A stretch of 64,000 nucleotides of DNA from AP-15 sp963833745 (GTDB lineage: Bacteria; Pseudomonadota; Alphaproteobacteria; ATCC43930; CGMCC-115725), in NCBI GenBank assembly GCA_963833745.1, contig CAWHZD010000007.1, forward strand, positions 992,001 to 1,056,000, read 5' to 3'. This document shows, piece by piece, positions 35,167 to 43,460 of the stretch. How positions within the stretch are numbered: the first letter of the stretch is position 1; each line of letters opens with the position of its first letter. The notes under the pieces are model-generated. The model saw only the letters and a program-made list of their open reading frames with translations, ran no database searches and was not told the origin of the DNA. A program made the translations under genes and the position numbers.

Positions 35167-36317
35167 CTAGTGGATATAACCTGACGGAAGAGTCCGAATA
35201 AAGTTCTCCGGGAGCGCCGGCTGTGCGACGATGAGGGATGCGCAAGGGAATAACCACCGAGGTCACGCCGGCGGATCGGGCGCGCTTGCAGTCGATCATC
35301 CGGGATCGCAACAGCCCACAGAAGCACGTCTGGCGCGCGCGGATCATCATCCTGACGGCCGACGGTGAGGGCACCACTGCCGTCATGCGCGCGGTTGGCA
35401 AGGGCAAGACCGTGGTTTGGCGCTGGCAGGAGCGCTTTATGCGTGAGGGGGTCGAGGGGCTGACCCGTGACAAGACCCGGCCCTCGCGCCTGCCGCCGCT
35501 GCCGGCCGCCACCGTCGATCGTGTCGTTGCGCTGACCAACCAAGCCCCGCCGCAGGAAGCGACCCATTGGACGGCGGTGGCGATGGCCAAGACGGTGGCG
35601 ATCAGCCCGTCCTCGGTGCGCCGCATCTGGACTAGGCACGGGCTGCAGCCGCATCGGGTGCGTTCGTTCAAGCTCTCCAACGATCCCCAATTCGCCGACA
35701 AGCTCAAGGCGGTTGTCGGCCTCTATATCGATCCGCCGGCCCACGCCGTGGTGCTCAGCATCGACGAGAAAAGCCAGATCCAGGCGCTCGACCGGACCCA
35801 GCCCGGACTGCCGATGAAGAAGGGCCGCTGCGCCACCATGACCCACGATTACAAGCGCCATGGCACCACCACCCTGTTCGCCGCCCTCGATACCCTCCAA
35901 GGCAAGGTCATCGGGCGCTGCATGCAGCGCCACCGGCATCAGGAATTCATCCGCTTTCTCAATACGGTCGAACGCGAGGTCACGGCCGATAAGGCGGTCC
36001 ATGTGGTCCTCGACAATTATGCCACCCACAAGCACCCCAAGGTGAAGGCTTGGCTGCAGCGGCATCAGCGCTTCACCTTCCACTTCACCCCGACTTCGTG
36101 TTCTTGGGCCAACGCGGTCGAAGGTTGGTTCGCCAAGCTGACCCGGCAACGCCTCAAGCGCGGCGTCTTCACCTCAATCGTCGAGTTGCAGGCCGCGATC
36201 AACCGCTTCATCGCCGAGGCCAACGGCAAGCCCAAGCCGTTTATCTGGACCAAATCCGCCGACGCCATCCTCGCCGCCGTCAACCGCGGGACACAAGCGT
36301 TAGAAGCCATCCACTAG
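35167..36317 (+). mobile_element. IS630-family element (about 1.15 kb)
   Basis: CTAGTGGAT at the left (35167) and ATCCACTAG at the right (ending 36317) form a 9-bp terminal inverted repeat, with TA inside CTAG as the usual IS630 target duplication. The transposase stop codon lies within the right repeat. Confidence 0.8.
35238..36317 (+). CDS. IS630 family transposase
   Basis: A 359-residue Tc1/mariner-type transposase. It has an N-terminal helix-turn-helix (AVMRAVGKGKTVVWRWQERF), a WTAVAMAKTVAISPSSVRRI second HTH, and the DDE core: LSIDEKSQIQALDR (first Asp), HVVLDNYATHKHPKVKAWL (second Asp), and SWANAVEGWFAKLTRQ with the final Glu. The frame is intact. Confidence 0.93.
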   Translation: MRKGITTEVTPADRARLQSIIRDRNSPQKHVWRARIIILTADGEGTTAVMRAVGKGKTVVWRWQERFMREGVEGLTRDKTRPSRLPPLPAATVDRVVALTNQAPPQEATHWTAVAMAKTVAISPSSVRRIWTRHGLQPHRVRSFKLSNDPQFADKLKAVVGLYIDPPAHAVVLSIDEKSQIQALDRTQPGLPMKKGRCATMTHDYKRHGTTTLFAALDTLQGKVIGRCMQRHRHQEFIRFLNTVEREVTADKAVHVVLDNYATHKHPKVKAWLQRHQRFTFHFTPTSCSWANAVEGWFAKLTRQRLKRGVFTSIVELQAAINRFIAEANGKPKPFIWTKSADAILAAVNRGTQALEAIH

Positions 36318-36370
36318 TTGGGGCGAACTGGTACATGGAAAGGTTTAGTGCGGGGAAGTTATCAAAGGGT

Positions 36371-36874
36371 TCATTTTTGTGGCGGCCGGAAATCCTGATC
36401 GGGGAAGGCCGAGACGGTCGGGATCCGGATCACGATCATCGGGTGGCCAGCGCTTTGGTGGCATGCGTTGCACGACGCGGTGAGGTCGGCGTAGGCCTTG
36501 GTAAAGGCGGCCGCGTCCTTCGCTTTGATCGCCGCGTCGAGCGCCGCCATTGGCTTCTTGACAGTCGATGCGATCATCTCGGGGATCGGCAGATTGTCGT
36601 GTTTTGGCACGAGCTCGGCGATGTCATCGAACGTCTCGGTTAATTCGCCCAGCTCGTAGGCGGCATAGGGCCAGTCCCGCTCGGTCCCGGCGAGGCCGAG
36701 CTTGATGTGACGCGGCTGGACGAAGGCGGTCATCAGCTCACCGAGGCCAGGATAGTAAGGCGCCGCGGATTTGGTTTCGGCCATGTTCATGCGCTGCTGT
36801 GCTGCCCCCAGGTCGGGCTCGACCTTGACCAGCAGGACCACAAAGGCGAGGACCGATCGGGGCAAGCAGATCAT
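36371..36874 (-). CDS. Exported CXXCH haem-binding protein
   Basis: A 167-residue protein from the ATG at 36874, preceded by AAGGAT. The N-terminal hydrophobic stretch (SVLAFVVLLVKVEP) is a signal peptide or anchor; the body is helical (AAPYYPGLGELMTAFVQPRH) and ends with a single CNACHQSAGH motif about 25 residues from the C-terminus, as in class II cytochrome c or cytochrome c-prime-like proteins. It should sit in the periplasm with covalent haem. No electron-transfer partner is adjacent. Confidence 0.7.
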   Translation of the reverse strand: MICLPRSVLAFVVLLVKVEPDLGAAQQRMNMAETKSAAPYYPGLGELMTAFVQPRHIKLGLAGTERDWPYAAYELGELTETFDDIAELVPKHDNLPIPEMIASTVKKPMAALDAAIKAKDAAAFTKAYADLTASCNACHQSAGHPMIVIRIPTVSAFPDQDFRPPQK

Positions 36875-37161
36875 GGCCGACGATCCTTTATCGTATAGGC
36901 AGGCAATGTACCAACGTACCGGCATCCGTGCGCGCGGGAGGGAAGATGGACGTAGGAAAATTCTTGAACGACTACGCTGTCGCAGTGGCCGGGGGCCTGA
37001 CTGTCGATCCTGAAGGAGGACTCCATGGTACTGGAGCTCTCGGGACTTTCGAGCGACGGGTTACTGAGCCCATGGTGACGGCCCGGCTCACAACGTCATG
37101 CCCCCCTTATATCGCCCTGTAATACTGTCAGAGGGACGACGGTTAAATCAGGGAGGCTGCT

Positions 37162-38181
37162 ATGCCACGGGCGAGCTGGAAAGGCTTTTTGCGCCTCTCG
37201 CTGGTTTCCTGTCCGATCTATCTGTCACCGGCAACCACGCGGACGAAGTCCATCCGCCTGCACCAGGTCTGGCAGGCTAAGACGACACGCGGCGCCTCGG
37301 TCGAGGACGACGAAGAGGATGAACAGCCCTATCGGGCGTCGCATTCCGTGAGCGAGGATATTCGCGGCGATACATCGGCGGAACCGCCCTCTCCTACCCG
37401 CGTCGCTCTTCACCCGCATGACCCGCATACCGGCGAGGAGATCGAGCGCGAGGAGGTCGTCAAGGGCTACGAATACAAGCGCGGCCGGTTTGCCACCTTA
37501 ACCGCCGATGAGCTCAAGGCGCTCGATGTGGAAAGCTCGAAGATCATCGATCTGGAAACCTTTGTGCCGCGCGCCGAGGTCGACCCGGTTTATTTCAGCA
37601 CCCCGTATTACGTCTATCCGGACGGCCCTATCGCCGTTGAAACCTTCCGCGTGATCGGGGCGGCCATGGCCGATGCCGGGGAAGTCGGCATCGGCCGCAT
37701 GACCCTCAGCCGACGCGAGCGCCTCGTCATGGTCGAGCCACGCGACGCAGGCATGGTGCTGATCACCCTGCGGGCGTCGGAGGAGGTCAGATCGGCCACG
37801 TTCGAAAAGACCGACGCCGACGTCGACTCCGATATGGTGGCCGTCGCCGAGACAATCATCAAGCGTCGCAGCGGCCGGTTCGATCCGACCACCTTCCGGG
37901 ATCGTTATCAGGAGGCGCTGCGCGAGCTGATCGAAGCGAAAATGAAGGGCCTGCCGGTTAAGCCGAAACAGATCGCGCCGCCAGCGCCGGTGCATGATTT
38001 GATGGCCGCGCTCAAGCGCAGCCTGGCGCAGGAACCCCGCGGCGTCGTGGCAAAGCCAAAACGCAAAGCTGCCGCCGATCGCCGGCAAACCAACCTGCTG
38101 CTGCCCGTGTCCGGAAAGAAGAAGCAAACAGCGACGCCTGCGGCCGACACGGCCTCGCCGCGCCGCCGCCGGAAAGCGTGA
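37162..38181 (+). CDS. ku: Non-homologous end-joining protein Ku
   Basis: A 339-residue bacterial Ku homologue, the DNA end-binding ring protein of two-component NHEJ. It opens RASWKGFLRLSLVSCPIYL, has VVKGYEYKRGRFATLTADEL, IDLETFVPRAEVDPVYFSTP and YYVYPDGP, then VAETIIKRRSGRFDPTTF and RDRYQEALRELIEAKMKG. The C-terminal tail is lysine/arginine-rich (KPKRKAAADRR, SPRRRRKA), typical for DNA tethering. GGGAGG lies just before the ATG. The usual partner ligase LigD is not in this window. Confidence 0.95.
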   Translation: MPRASWKGFLRLSLVSCPIYLSPATTRTKSIRLHQVWQAKTTRGASVEDDEEDEQPYRASHSVSEDIRGDTSAEPPSPTRVALHPHDPHTGEEIEREEVVKGYEYKRGRFATLTADELKALDVESSKIIDLETFVPRAEVDPVYFSTPYYVYPDGPIAVETFRVIGAAMADAGEVGIGRMTLSRRERLVMVEPRDAGMVLITLRASEEVRSATFEKTDADVDSDMVAVAETIIKRRSGRFDPTTFRDRYQEALRELIEAKMKGLPVKPKQIAPPAPVHDLMAALKRSLAQEPRGVVAKPKRKAAADRRQTNLLLPVSGKKKQTATPAADTASPRRRRKA

Positions 38182-38315
38182 TTTAGGAGAAAACGGAACC
38201 GAAGTTCAGTTCAGGGTCAGGTTGTCCGGCTGGCGTCTATCGTCGAGTTCGACCCCAAAGCTGACGTTCGACGTTCTGGGTTTTCGACCGATGTGCAGTG
38301 ACGGATGGTTGACCA

Positions 38316-38993
38316 ATGATCACGCGAATGGTGGTTCAGACGACGATTTCGCTTGCGGTCATGGGGGTCATCCTCTTCGTCGCGGCCGGCGACTGGGACT
38401 GGCCGCAAGGTTGGGCTTTCCTCGGCGAGATTGCGATATCCAGCTTCGCCGTAAGCCTGTGGCTGGCGCGACACGATCCGGCTCTTCTCGCGACACGCCT
38501 CTCCGCGCCGATGCAGCGGGATCAGCGGCCTTGGGACCGCATCTTTATGGCCGTAGGCGCGCTGATCTTTGTCGGTTGGTTGGTGCTGAACGCCCTTGAC
38601 GCTCGTCGCTTCCAATGGTCGCTCGTTCCACTTTGGGCGCAGGCCTTGGGGGCGGTGTTGATCGCTCTGTGCATGATCATGGTTTGGCAGACGTTTCGCT
38701 TCAACACGTTCGCCGCCCCGCAGGTACGTATACAGAAAGATCGCGAGCAGCGGGTGATCACCGACGGGCCTTACCGCATCGTTCGCCATCCGATGTATGC
38801 CGGCGCTCTGCTGATGTTCGTGGGCACGCCCCTGCTGTTGGGCTCTTGGTGGGGCTTGCTCTTCGTGCCGGTTGGCGTCGTCGGCATCGGGATTCGGGCG
38901 GTGGGCGAGGAACGCATGCTGCGCCGTGAGCTGCGTGGATATGACGACTATGCCCGGCAGGTCAGGTCCCGCATGATTCCCGGCCTATGGTGA
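38316..38993 (+). CDS. Isoprenylcysteine carboxyl methyltransferase family membrane protein
   Basis: A 225-residue integral membrane protein of the ICMT/PEMT-like methyltransferase group. About five hydrophobic segments are visible, and the S-adenosylmethionine-binding C-terminal signature is clear: GPYRIVRHPMYAGALLMFVG, then EERMLRRELRGYDDYARQVR. In bacteria these enzymes methylate small or lipid substrates that are mostly undefined. It stands alone with its own short upstream region. Confidence 0.82.
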   Translation: MITRMVVQTTISLAVMGVILFVAAGDWDWPQGWAFLGEIAISSFAVSLWLARHDPALLATRLSAPMQRDQRPWDRIFMAVGALIFVGWLVLNALDARRFQWSLVPLWAQALGAVLIALCMIMVWQTFRFNTFAAPQVRIQKDREQRVITDGPYRIVRHPMYAGALLMFVGTPLLLGSWWGLLFVPVGVVGIGIRAVGEERMLRRELRGYDDYARQVRSRMIPGLW

Positions 38994-39266
38994 ACCGGAA
39001 ATTATTAGGACGGGAGACGGTCATTGGCCGGCAATCCCTTCCCGCTCAGCTCAGCGTCCGCTGTACGCGGTACACCCGATTATCACGTGGATAGGCGGTC
39101 GCCGAACTCAGCAATTCGCTCTCCCGGCGAGTTCGGGAGCCGGAACCCCGGTACTTTTCAAAAAGCCGCACAATCGCTTTCTCTGGATTATGAATATGCG
39201 GGAAGTTGCCCCACCCGCGCACACGCTTGTCGCGGCCGATGAGAAAAAAGAAGGAGGAGCGCCTCG

Positions 39267-40562
39267 ATGAGGATGACGCACCGCCGATATTGGGTCTTTT
39301 TCCTGCTGTTTCTGTTCAGGGGGATTGCCTATCTCGACCGCGTCAACATGTCGGTGGCGGGCAAGCCGATCGCGCACGAATTTGGGCTGTCGCCGATTGC
39401 GCTCGGTTATCTGTTCTCCTCGTTCTTGTGGGCATATGTGCTGATGATGCTGCCCGGTGGGCGGCTAATCGACCGCTGGGGCCCGCATGTCGTCGCCTCG
39501 GTCGCGACCGCAGTATGGTCGACGGCGCAAATGGCGACTGGAGTGGTCGGCAGCTTCGCGGCGATGTTGATGGTGCGGCTCGGTCTGGGAGTCGGCGAGG
39601 CGCCGTTTGCTCCGATTTCCTATAGCAGCGTCCGGTTATGGTCGCCCTATACCGAGCGCGGCACCGCGATTGCCGCGATCTCTTGCGGGTCCACCCTCGG
39701 GCTTGCGCTCGGCGCGCCTGCCGTCGCCTGGCTAATCGAGACCTTGTCGTGGCGCTGGTCTTTCATCATCACCGGCGCGGTCGGATTTGTCTGGGTTGCG
39801 GTCTGGGCGGCACTGGTCTCAACACCGGAAAAGACCAGGTGGCTGCCGCAAGCCGAGCGCGAGCAGATCCTCGCCGGGCGCGATGCCGGCATTACGCCGC
39901 CGAGCCACAGCGGCGTCGGGTATCTCGGGTTGATCCGCTCTCCGGCGATGTGGGGCTTGTTCATCTCGCAGGGCTGCCTCGTCTATACCGGCTATCTCTA
40001 TATTTCCTGGCTGCCGAATTACCTGCAAACCGCACGGCACCTGTCGATCTTGAACTCCGGCATCTACACTGCGATCCCGTTCCTGATCTCCACGGTGGTC
40101 GGCGTCGTCGCCAATTGGGCCGGCGACAGGATGCTCAGCGCCGAAGCAGTGCGCGGCGGCCGCCGCCGCTACCTGGTGGCGCTCAGCCTGCTGTTTATGG
40201 CTGCGGGCCTAGGGATCCCGTTTGTCCAGTCACTGGCGGCGGTCATTACTCTGATCACGATTGCGGTATCGGCCGCCCATGTCGGGCCGGCCGCCAACGG
40301 CGCCTTGGTCAGCGATTTGCTGCGCTCGCCCAGCGATGCAGGGCGGGCGACCGCCTTTCTCGTGCTCGGCGGCAACAGTTTCGGCTTGCTGGCTCCGATC
40401 GTGACCGGCTATGTCGTCGCCATCACCGGCAGCTTCAACACGGCCTTTGCCGTCGCGGGTGCGCTGGCGCTAGTCGGGGCCGTGGCGGCTCTGGCGCTGG
40501 TGCGCGGCACCCTCGGCGAGCACGTACGGCCGTCTCGTGCGAGTCCACGTCTCGCCAGTTGA
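39267..40562 (+). CDS. MFS transporter (ACS family-like), intact
   Basis: A 431-residue inner-membrane transporter with about 12 hydrophobic segments. Signature segments are YLDRVNMSVAGKPIAHEFGL, GGRLIDRWGPHV between helices 2 and 3, and a second-half GPAANGALVSDLLRSPSDAG. Family members import organic acids, hexuronates or phthalate-like compounds by proton symport. GGAGGAG lies upstream. A diverged truncated paralogue is at 550-1650. No enzyme genes adjoin it to suggest a substrate. Confidence 0.9.
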   Translation: MRMTHRRYWVFFLLFLFRGIAYLDRVNMSVAGKPIAHEFGLSPIALGYLFSSFLWAYVLMMLPGGRLIDRWGPHVVASVATAVWSTAQMATGVVGSFAAMLMVRLGLGVGEAPFAPISYSSVRLWSPYTERGTAIAAISCGSTLGLALGAPAVAWLIETLSWRWSFIITGAVGFVWVAVWAALVSTPEKTRWLPQAEREQILAGRDAGITPPSHSGVGYLGLIRSPAMWGLFISQGCLVYTGYLYISWLPNYLQTARHLSILNSGIYTAIPFLISTVVGVVANWAGDRMLSAEAVRGGRRRYLVALSLLFMAAGLGIPFVQSLAAVITLITIAVSAAHVGPAANGALVSDLLRSPSDAGRATAFLVLGGNSFGLLAPIVTGYVVAITGSFNTAFAVAGALALVGAVAALALVRGTLGEHVRPSRASPRLAS

Positions 40563-40976
40563 AGTTCGCGGCGATGTACAACGGGAGCCGGCCCAACCCA
40601 CAGCCCTGCGCTATGACCCGCAGCGACTTTCGATCATATCTTACGCAAGCCGCAACCCATTGACAGGACGCCTCGGTAATGGGAAACCGCCCCAAAGTCG
40701 TCGGCGGCCTGCTTCAGTCATTTTGCGACGGTTCAACTTGGTCCTGTGCCGGCGCCCGACAGCCGTGCCGTCTTGTCATAAGGAAGCAGCCACCACCCGC
40801 CTGCTGCCCGCGACGCTCTCCCGAGCGACGACGGCCACGACCCGCGGTCGTGGCCAGCGCCGCCGTCGCGGTGCGCATGCCATTGCCGTAGGTGCGGTAG
40901 GTAGGCACCTTCCCGCGCCGCCCGGGGGCCGCTAAGATCGGCGGCGGAACAATCCCCCAACGACGAGGAGCAGAAG
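40563..40976. other. Intergenic stretch, no gene recognised
   Basis: This 414-base gap has short frames on both strands without motifs. It should hold the promoter of the DUF1993 gene; CGACGAGGAGCAGA just before 40977 contains a plausible ribosome binding site. No RNA gene was recognised. Confidence 0.4.
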
Positions 40977-41501
40977 ATGGCAGTCACGTTGTATAGCGGC
41001 TTCGTGCCGGTGTGCGTGCAGCTTTTGACCGGCCTCAAGACCGTGCTGAAAAAGGGCGAGGATCACGCCACCGCGCAGAAATGGGATACCGCCACGGTGC
41101 TGAACCTGCGGTTCTTCCCCGACATGTTCCCGTTCGAGCGGCAGGTGCGCCAGGTCTGCAATCACGCGCTGGGCGCCGCCAGGGTCGCCGGGGTCAGCTT
41201 GCCCTCGCTGCCCGATCAAGACAACAGCTTCGCCGAGATCTACGCGCGCATCGACAAGGTGATCGACTGCCTCAAGGGCCTGTCGCCGAGCCAGATCGAC
41301 GGCAAGGACGATGCGAAGGTCACGGTGACCATCGGCGGCCGGCCGCAGGAACTCACAGGCCAGAACTACCTCTACCATTTCGCGATGCTGCAGGTGCAGT
41401 TCCACGCGACGACGGCCTACGACATCCTCCGCAGCGTCGGCGTTCCCATCGGCAAGCTCGACTACCTCGGCCCGCGCCCGACGCCCGGCCAAGAGAAATA
41501 A
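40977..41501 (+). CDS. DUF1993 family protein
   Basis: A 174-residue soluble protein of the DUF1993 family (DinB-like four-helix fold, function unknown). It shows the family pattern: TLYSGFVPVCVQLLTGLKTV at the N-terminus, LRFFPDMFPFERQVRQVCNH, LPDQDNSFAEIYARIDKVID and QNYLYHFAMLQVQFHATTAY. Conserved His residues (about 60 and 140) could bind metal. It is a single-gene unit followed by a strong terminator. Confidence 0.88.
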   Translation: MAVTLYSGFVPVCVQLLTGLKTVLKKGEDHATAQKWDTATVLNLRFFPDMFPFERQVRQVCNHALGAARVAGVSLPSLPDQDNSFAEIYARIDKVIDCLKGLSPSQIDGKDDAKVTVTIGGRPQELTGQNYLYHFAMLQVQFHATTAYDILRSVGVPIGKLDYLGPRPTPGQEK

Positions 41502-41519
41502 AGGACAGCAACGATCAAC

Positions 41520-41544
41520 CCCGCCCGATATAGGGCGGGTTTTT
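41520..41544 (+). terminator. Rho-independent terminator
   Basis: CCCGCCC and GGGCGGG form a perfect 7-bp stem around a six-base GATATA loop, followed by TTTTT. It lies 19 bases after the stop of the DUF1993 gene. Confidence 0.85.
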
Positions 41545-41668
41545 CCATAATGATTTACTGAGATATTTTGACCGAAGCTCGGTGCGCGCGCCCATAATTC
41601 TTGAGATTTGCACGCGCCGGAACAGGCTCAGGAGGCCAAGCGAGCCAGCGCGACGAACCCGACTGGTT

Positions 41669-41965
41669 TCAAAGATCGAGATCGATCACCATTTCGCGGC
41701 TGATCCTCTTGGCGAACTTTGCAATCTCCATGAAGACCTGCTGCAATTCTGGGTCTTGGGCAAAAAGCGCCTGCGCCTTCTCGTAGGCCGTCGCATCGGC
41801 GTACGTTACAATCACAAACCAGTCGCCCTCATTCGGACCAGTTTGAAAGCGACTGAGCCGATAGCCGACCCCGTATTTGAGATAGATGGCTTTCAAGGTT
41901 TGGGCCAAGGGCGCCACTTCGTCGATGGCGCCGCCCCGGTACTGAGAAATGGCTGAGAGCGTCAT
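41669..41965 (-). CDS. Small dimeric alpha/beta-barrel-like protein
   Basis: A 98-residue protein from the ATG at 41965. The pattern LSAISQYRGGAIDEVAPLAQ, then SRFQTGPNEGDWFVIVTYAD and KAQALFAQDPELQQVFMEIA, resembles ferredoxin-like dimeric barrels that bind small molecules. Function is unknown. It lies upstream of, and divergent to, the first IS110 copy. Confidence 0.6.
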   Translation of the reverse strand: MTLSAISQYRGGAIDEVAPLAQTLKAIYLKYGVGYRLSRFQTGPNEGDWFVIVTYADATAYEKAQALFAQDPELQQVFMEIAKFAKRISREMVIDLDL

Positions 41966-42070
41966 CTGATTTTCTTCCGACTTGCAAAGCCGCAGGTCTT
42001 GGGACAAATCCTACCTCAAATAAGGCGCGCGTGGAAAAGGCGCCGCGCTCTGTGCAAAATTCTTGATGGG

Positions 42071-43460
42071 GTGGACATCGGGTAATCGCGGCGGCTGGCT
42101 GACTTGCCGATAGTGCCGCGCTCCGGGCTGTAGCCCGGTCGCTTTCACCATCGGAGGCTGTGCGATGACCCACTATGTTGGCTTGGACGTGTCGCAAAAA
42201 TCGACCGCGATCTGTGTCGTGAACGACTCCGGTCGCCGACTGTGGCGTGGCCAGTGCGCCTCTGATCCGGAACAGATTGAGCGCGCGGTGCGGAGGCATG
42301 GCGGCGAGGATGCCCGCATCGGTATCGAGACCGGTCCTATGACGCCATGGCTGGTGCACGAGTTGCGCGGTCGCGGGCTCGCCGTCACGTGCCTCGATGC
42401 GAGGCATGCAAGGGCTGCGCTCAAAATGCAGATCAACAAGACGGATCAGAACGATGCGGAGGGACTGGCGCAGATCATGCGCACGGGATGGTATCGGTCG
42501 GTGCATGTAAAGTCGTTCGATTCCCATCGGGTGCGGGCCTTGCTGGGGGCACGAGCCCAGCTCGTCGGCATGACAACACGATTGTCGAACCATATCCGCG
42601 GTGTGCTCAAGACCTTCGGCATGCTGCCGGGAGCAGGGCGTGGACTGCCGTTCGACCGGCGCGTCGAGACGCTGCTTGTCGACCGGGCCGAAGTGGCGCC
42701 GATCGTTCGGCCCATGCTGGCCGCTTGGCGGCAACTGCGCCAGCAGACCGCCGCCTTCGACAAAGCGGTACGCGCGCTGGTGAAGTCGAGCCCCACGTGC
42801 CGTCACCTGATGGGTGTGCCCGGGATCGGAGTGCTGTCTGTGCTGGCCTATGTCAGTATGATCGAGGATCCGGCGCGCTTCGGCCGGTCACGATCGGTCG
42901 GCGCGCACCTCGGGCTCACCCCAAAACGATATCAATCGGGCGAGATAGACCGCAGCGGCAGAATATCGAAGTGCGGCGACACGCTGGCTCGCACGCTGAT
43001 GTACGAAGCGGCGGTGGTGCTGATGTCGCGGGTCAAACGGGCTTCAGGCCTGAAAAACTGGGCCCAGGCGATTGCCAGACGATCAGGCGCTGGCAAGGCG
43101 CGCGTGGCGCTTGCCCGAAAACTCGCTGTGATCCTGCACAGCATGTGGCGGTCGGGCGAGCCGTTCCGCTGGTCCGAGCAGCCGGCGGCCGTCTGACGAT
43201 ACCTTCACCAGGATCCATCCGGGCGCCGCCTCGGATGTGATGGTTGCCCGACGGGGCGAGGGTGCAGGCGACTGCGACGGAGGGCCTTGGGCCGCGTAAA
43301 ACACCACGCGAGCCCGCTGTGGACATTGCAGCGCCTGTGCTTCGAACCAGATGTTGCGGCGGACGCTTCCGACCGCGGAGAGAACCGTGACCCCGGTACG
43401 GCGACAGAAGCGTTCAAGATCCAGTTGACAGAGGAGACGCGATTAGAGAACGGCCCCCGC
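42071..43460 (+). mobile_element. IS110-family element A, copy 1 (1390 bp)
   Basis: Boundaries come from comparison of three copies: all share the sequence from GTGGACATCGGG to CGGCCCCCGC and diverge outside. A short 5' leader (94 bases) and a long 3' non-coding region (264 bases) flank the transposase gene. Copies 1, 2 and 3 differ at only one position that I noticed (42937 region, a silent G/A). Confidence 0.85.
42165..43196 (+). CDS. IS110 family transposase A1
   Basis: A 343-residue DEDD transposase. N-terminal motifs are YVGLDVSQKSTAICVV, IGIETGPMTPWLVHELRGRG and INKTDQNDAEGLAQIMRTGW; the C-terminal Tnp_20 half has LMGVPGIGVLSVLAYVSMIE and the GAHLGLTPKRYQSGEIDRSG serine region. The protein is identical in copies at 45051-46082 and 50065-51096. 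Confidence 0.95.
   Translation: MTHYVGLDVSQKSTAICVVNDSGRRLWRGQCASDPEQIERAVRRHGGEDARIGIETGPMTPWLVHELRGRGLAVTCLDARHARAALKMQINKTDQNDAEGLAQIMRTGWYRSVHVKSFDSHRVRALLGARAQLVGMTTRLSNHIRGVLKTFGMLPGAGRGLPFDRRVETLLVDRAEVAPIVRPMLAAWRQLRQQTAAFDKAVRALVKSSPTCRHLMGVPGIGVLSVLAYVSMIEDPARFGRSRSVGAHLGLTPKRYQSGEIDRSGRISKCGDTLARTLMYEAAVVLMSRVKRASGLKNWAQAIARRSGAGKARVALARKLAVILHSMWRSGEPFRWSEQPAAV

Noticed and set aside
36928..37122. 64-codon frame upstream of ku
   Set aside because: No motif, no plausible conserved core, and it overlaps the likely promoter of ku; not annotated.
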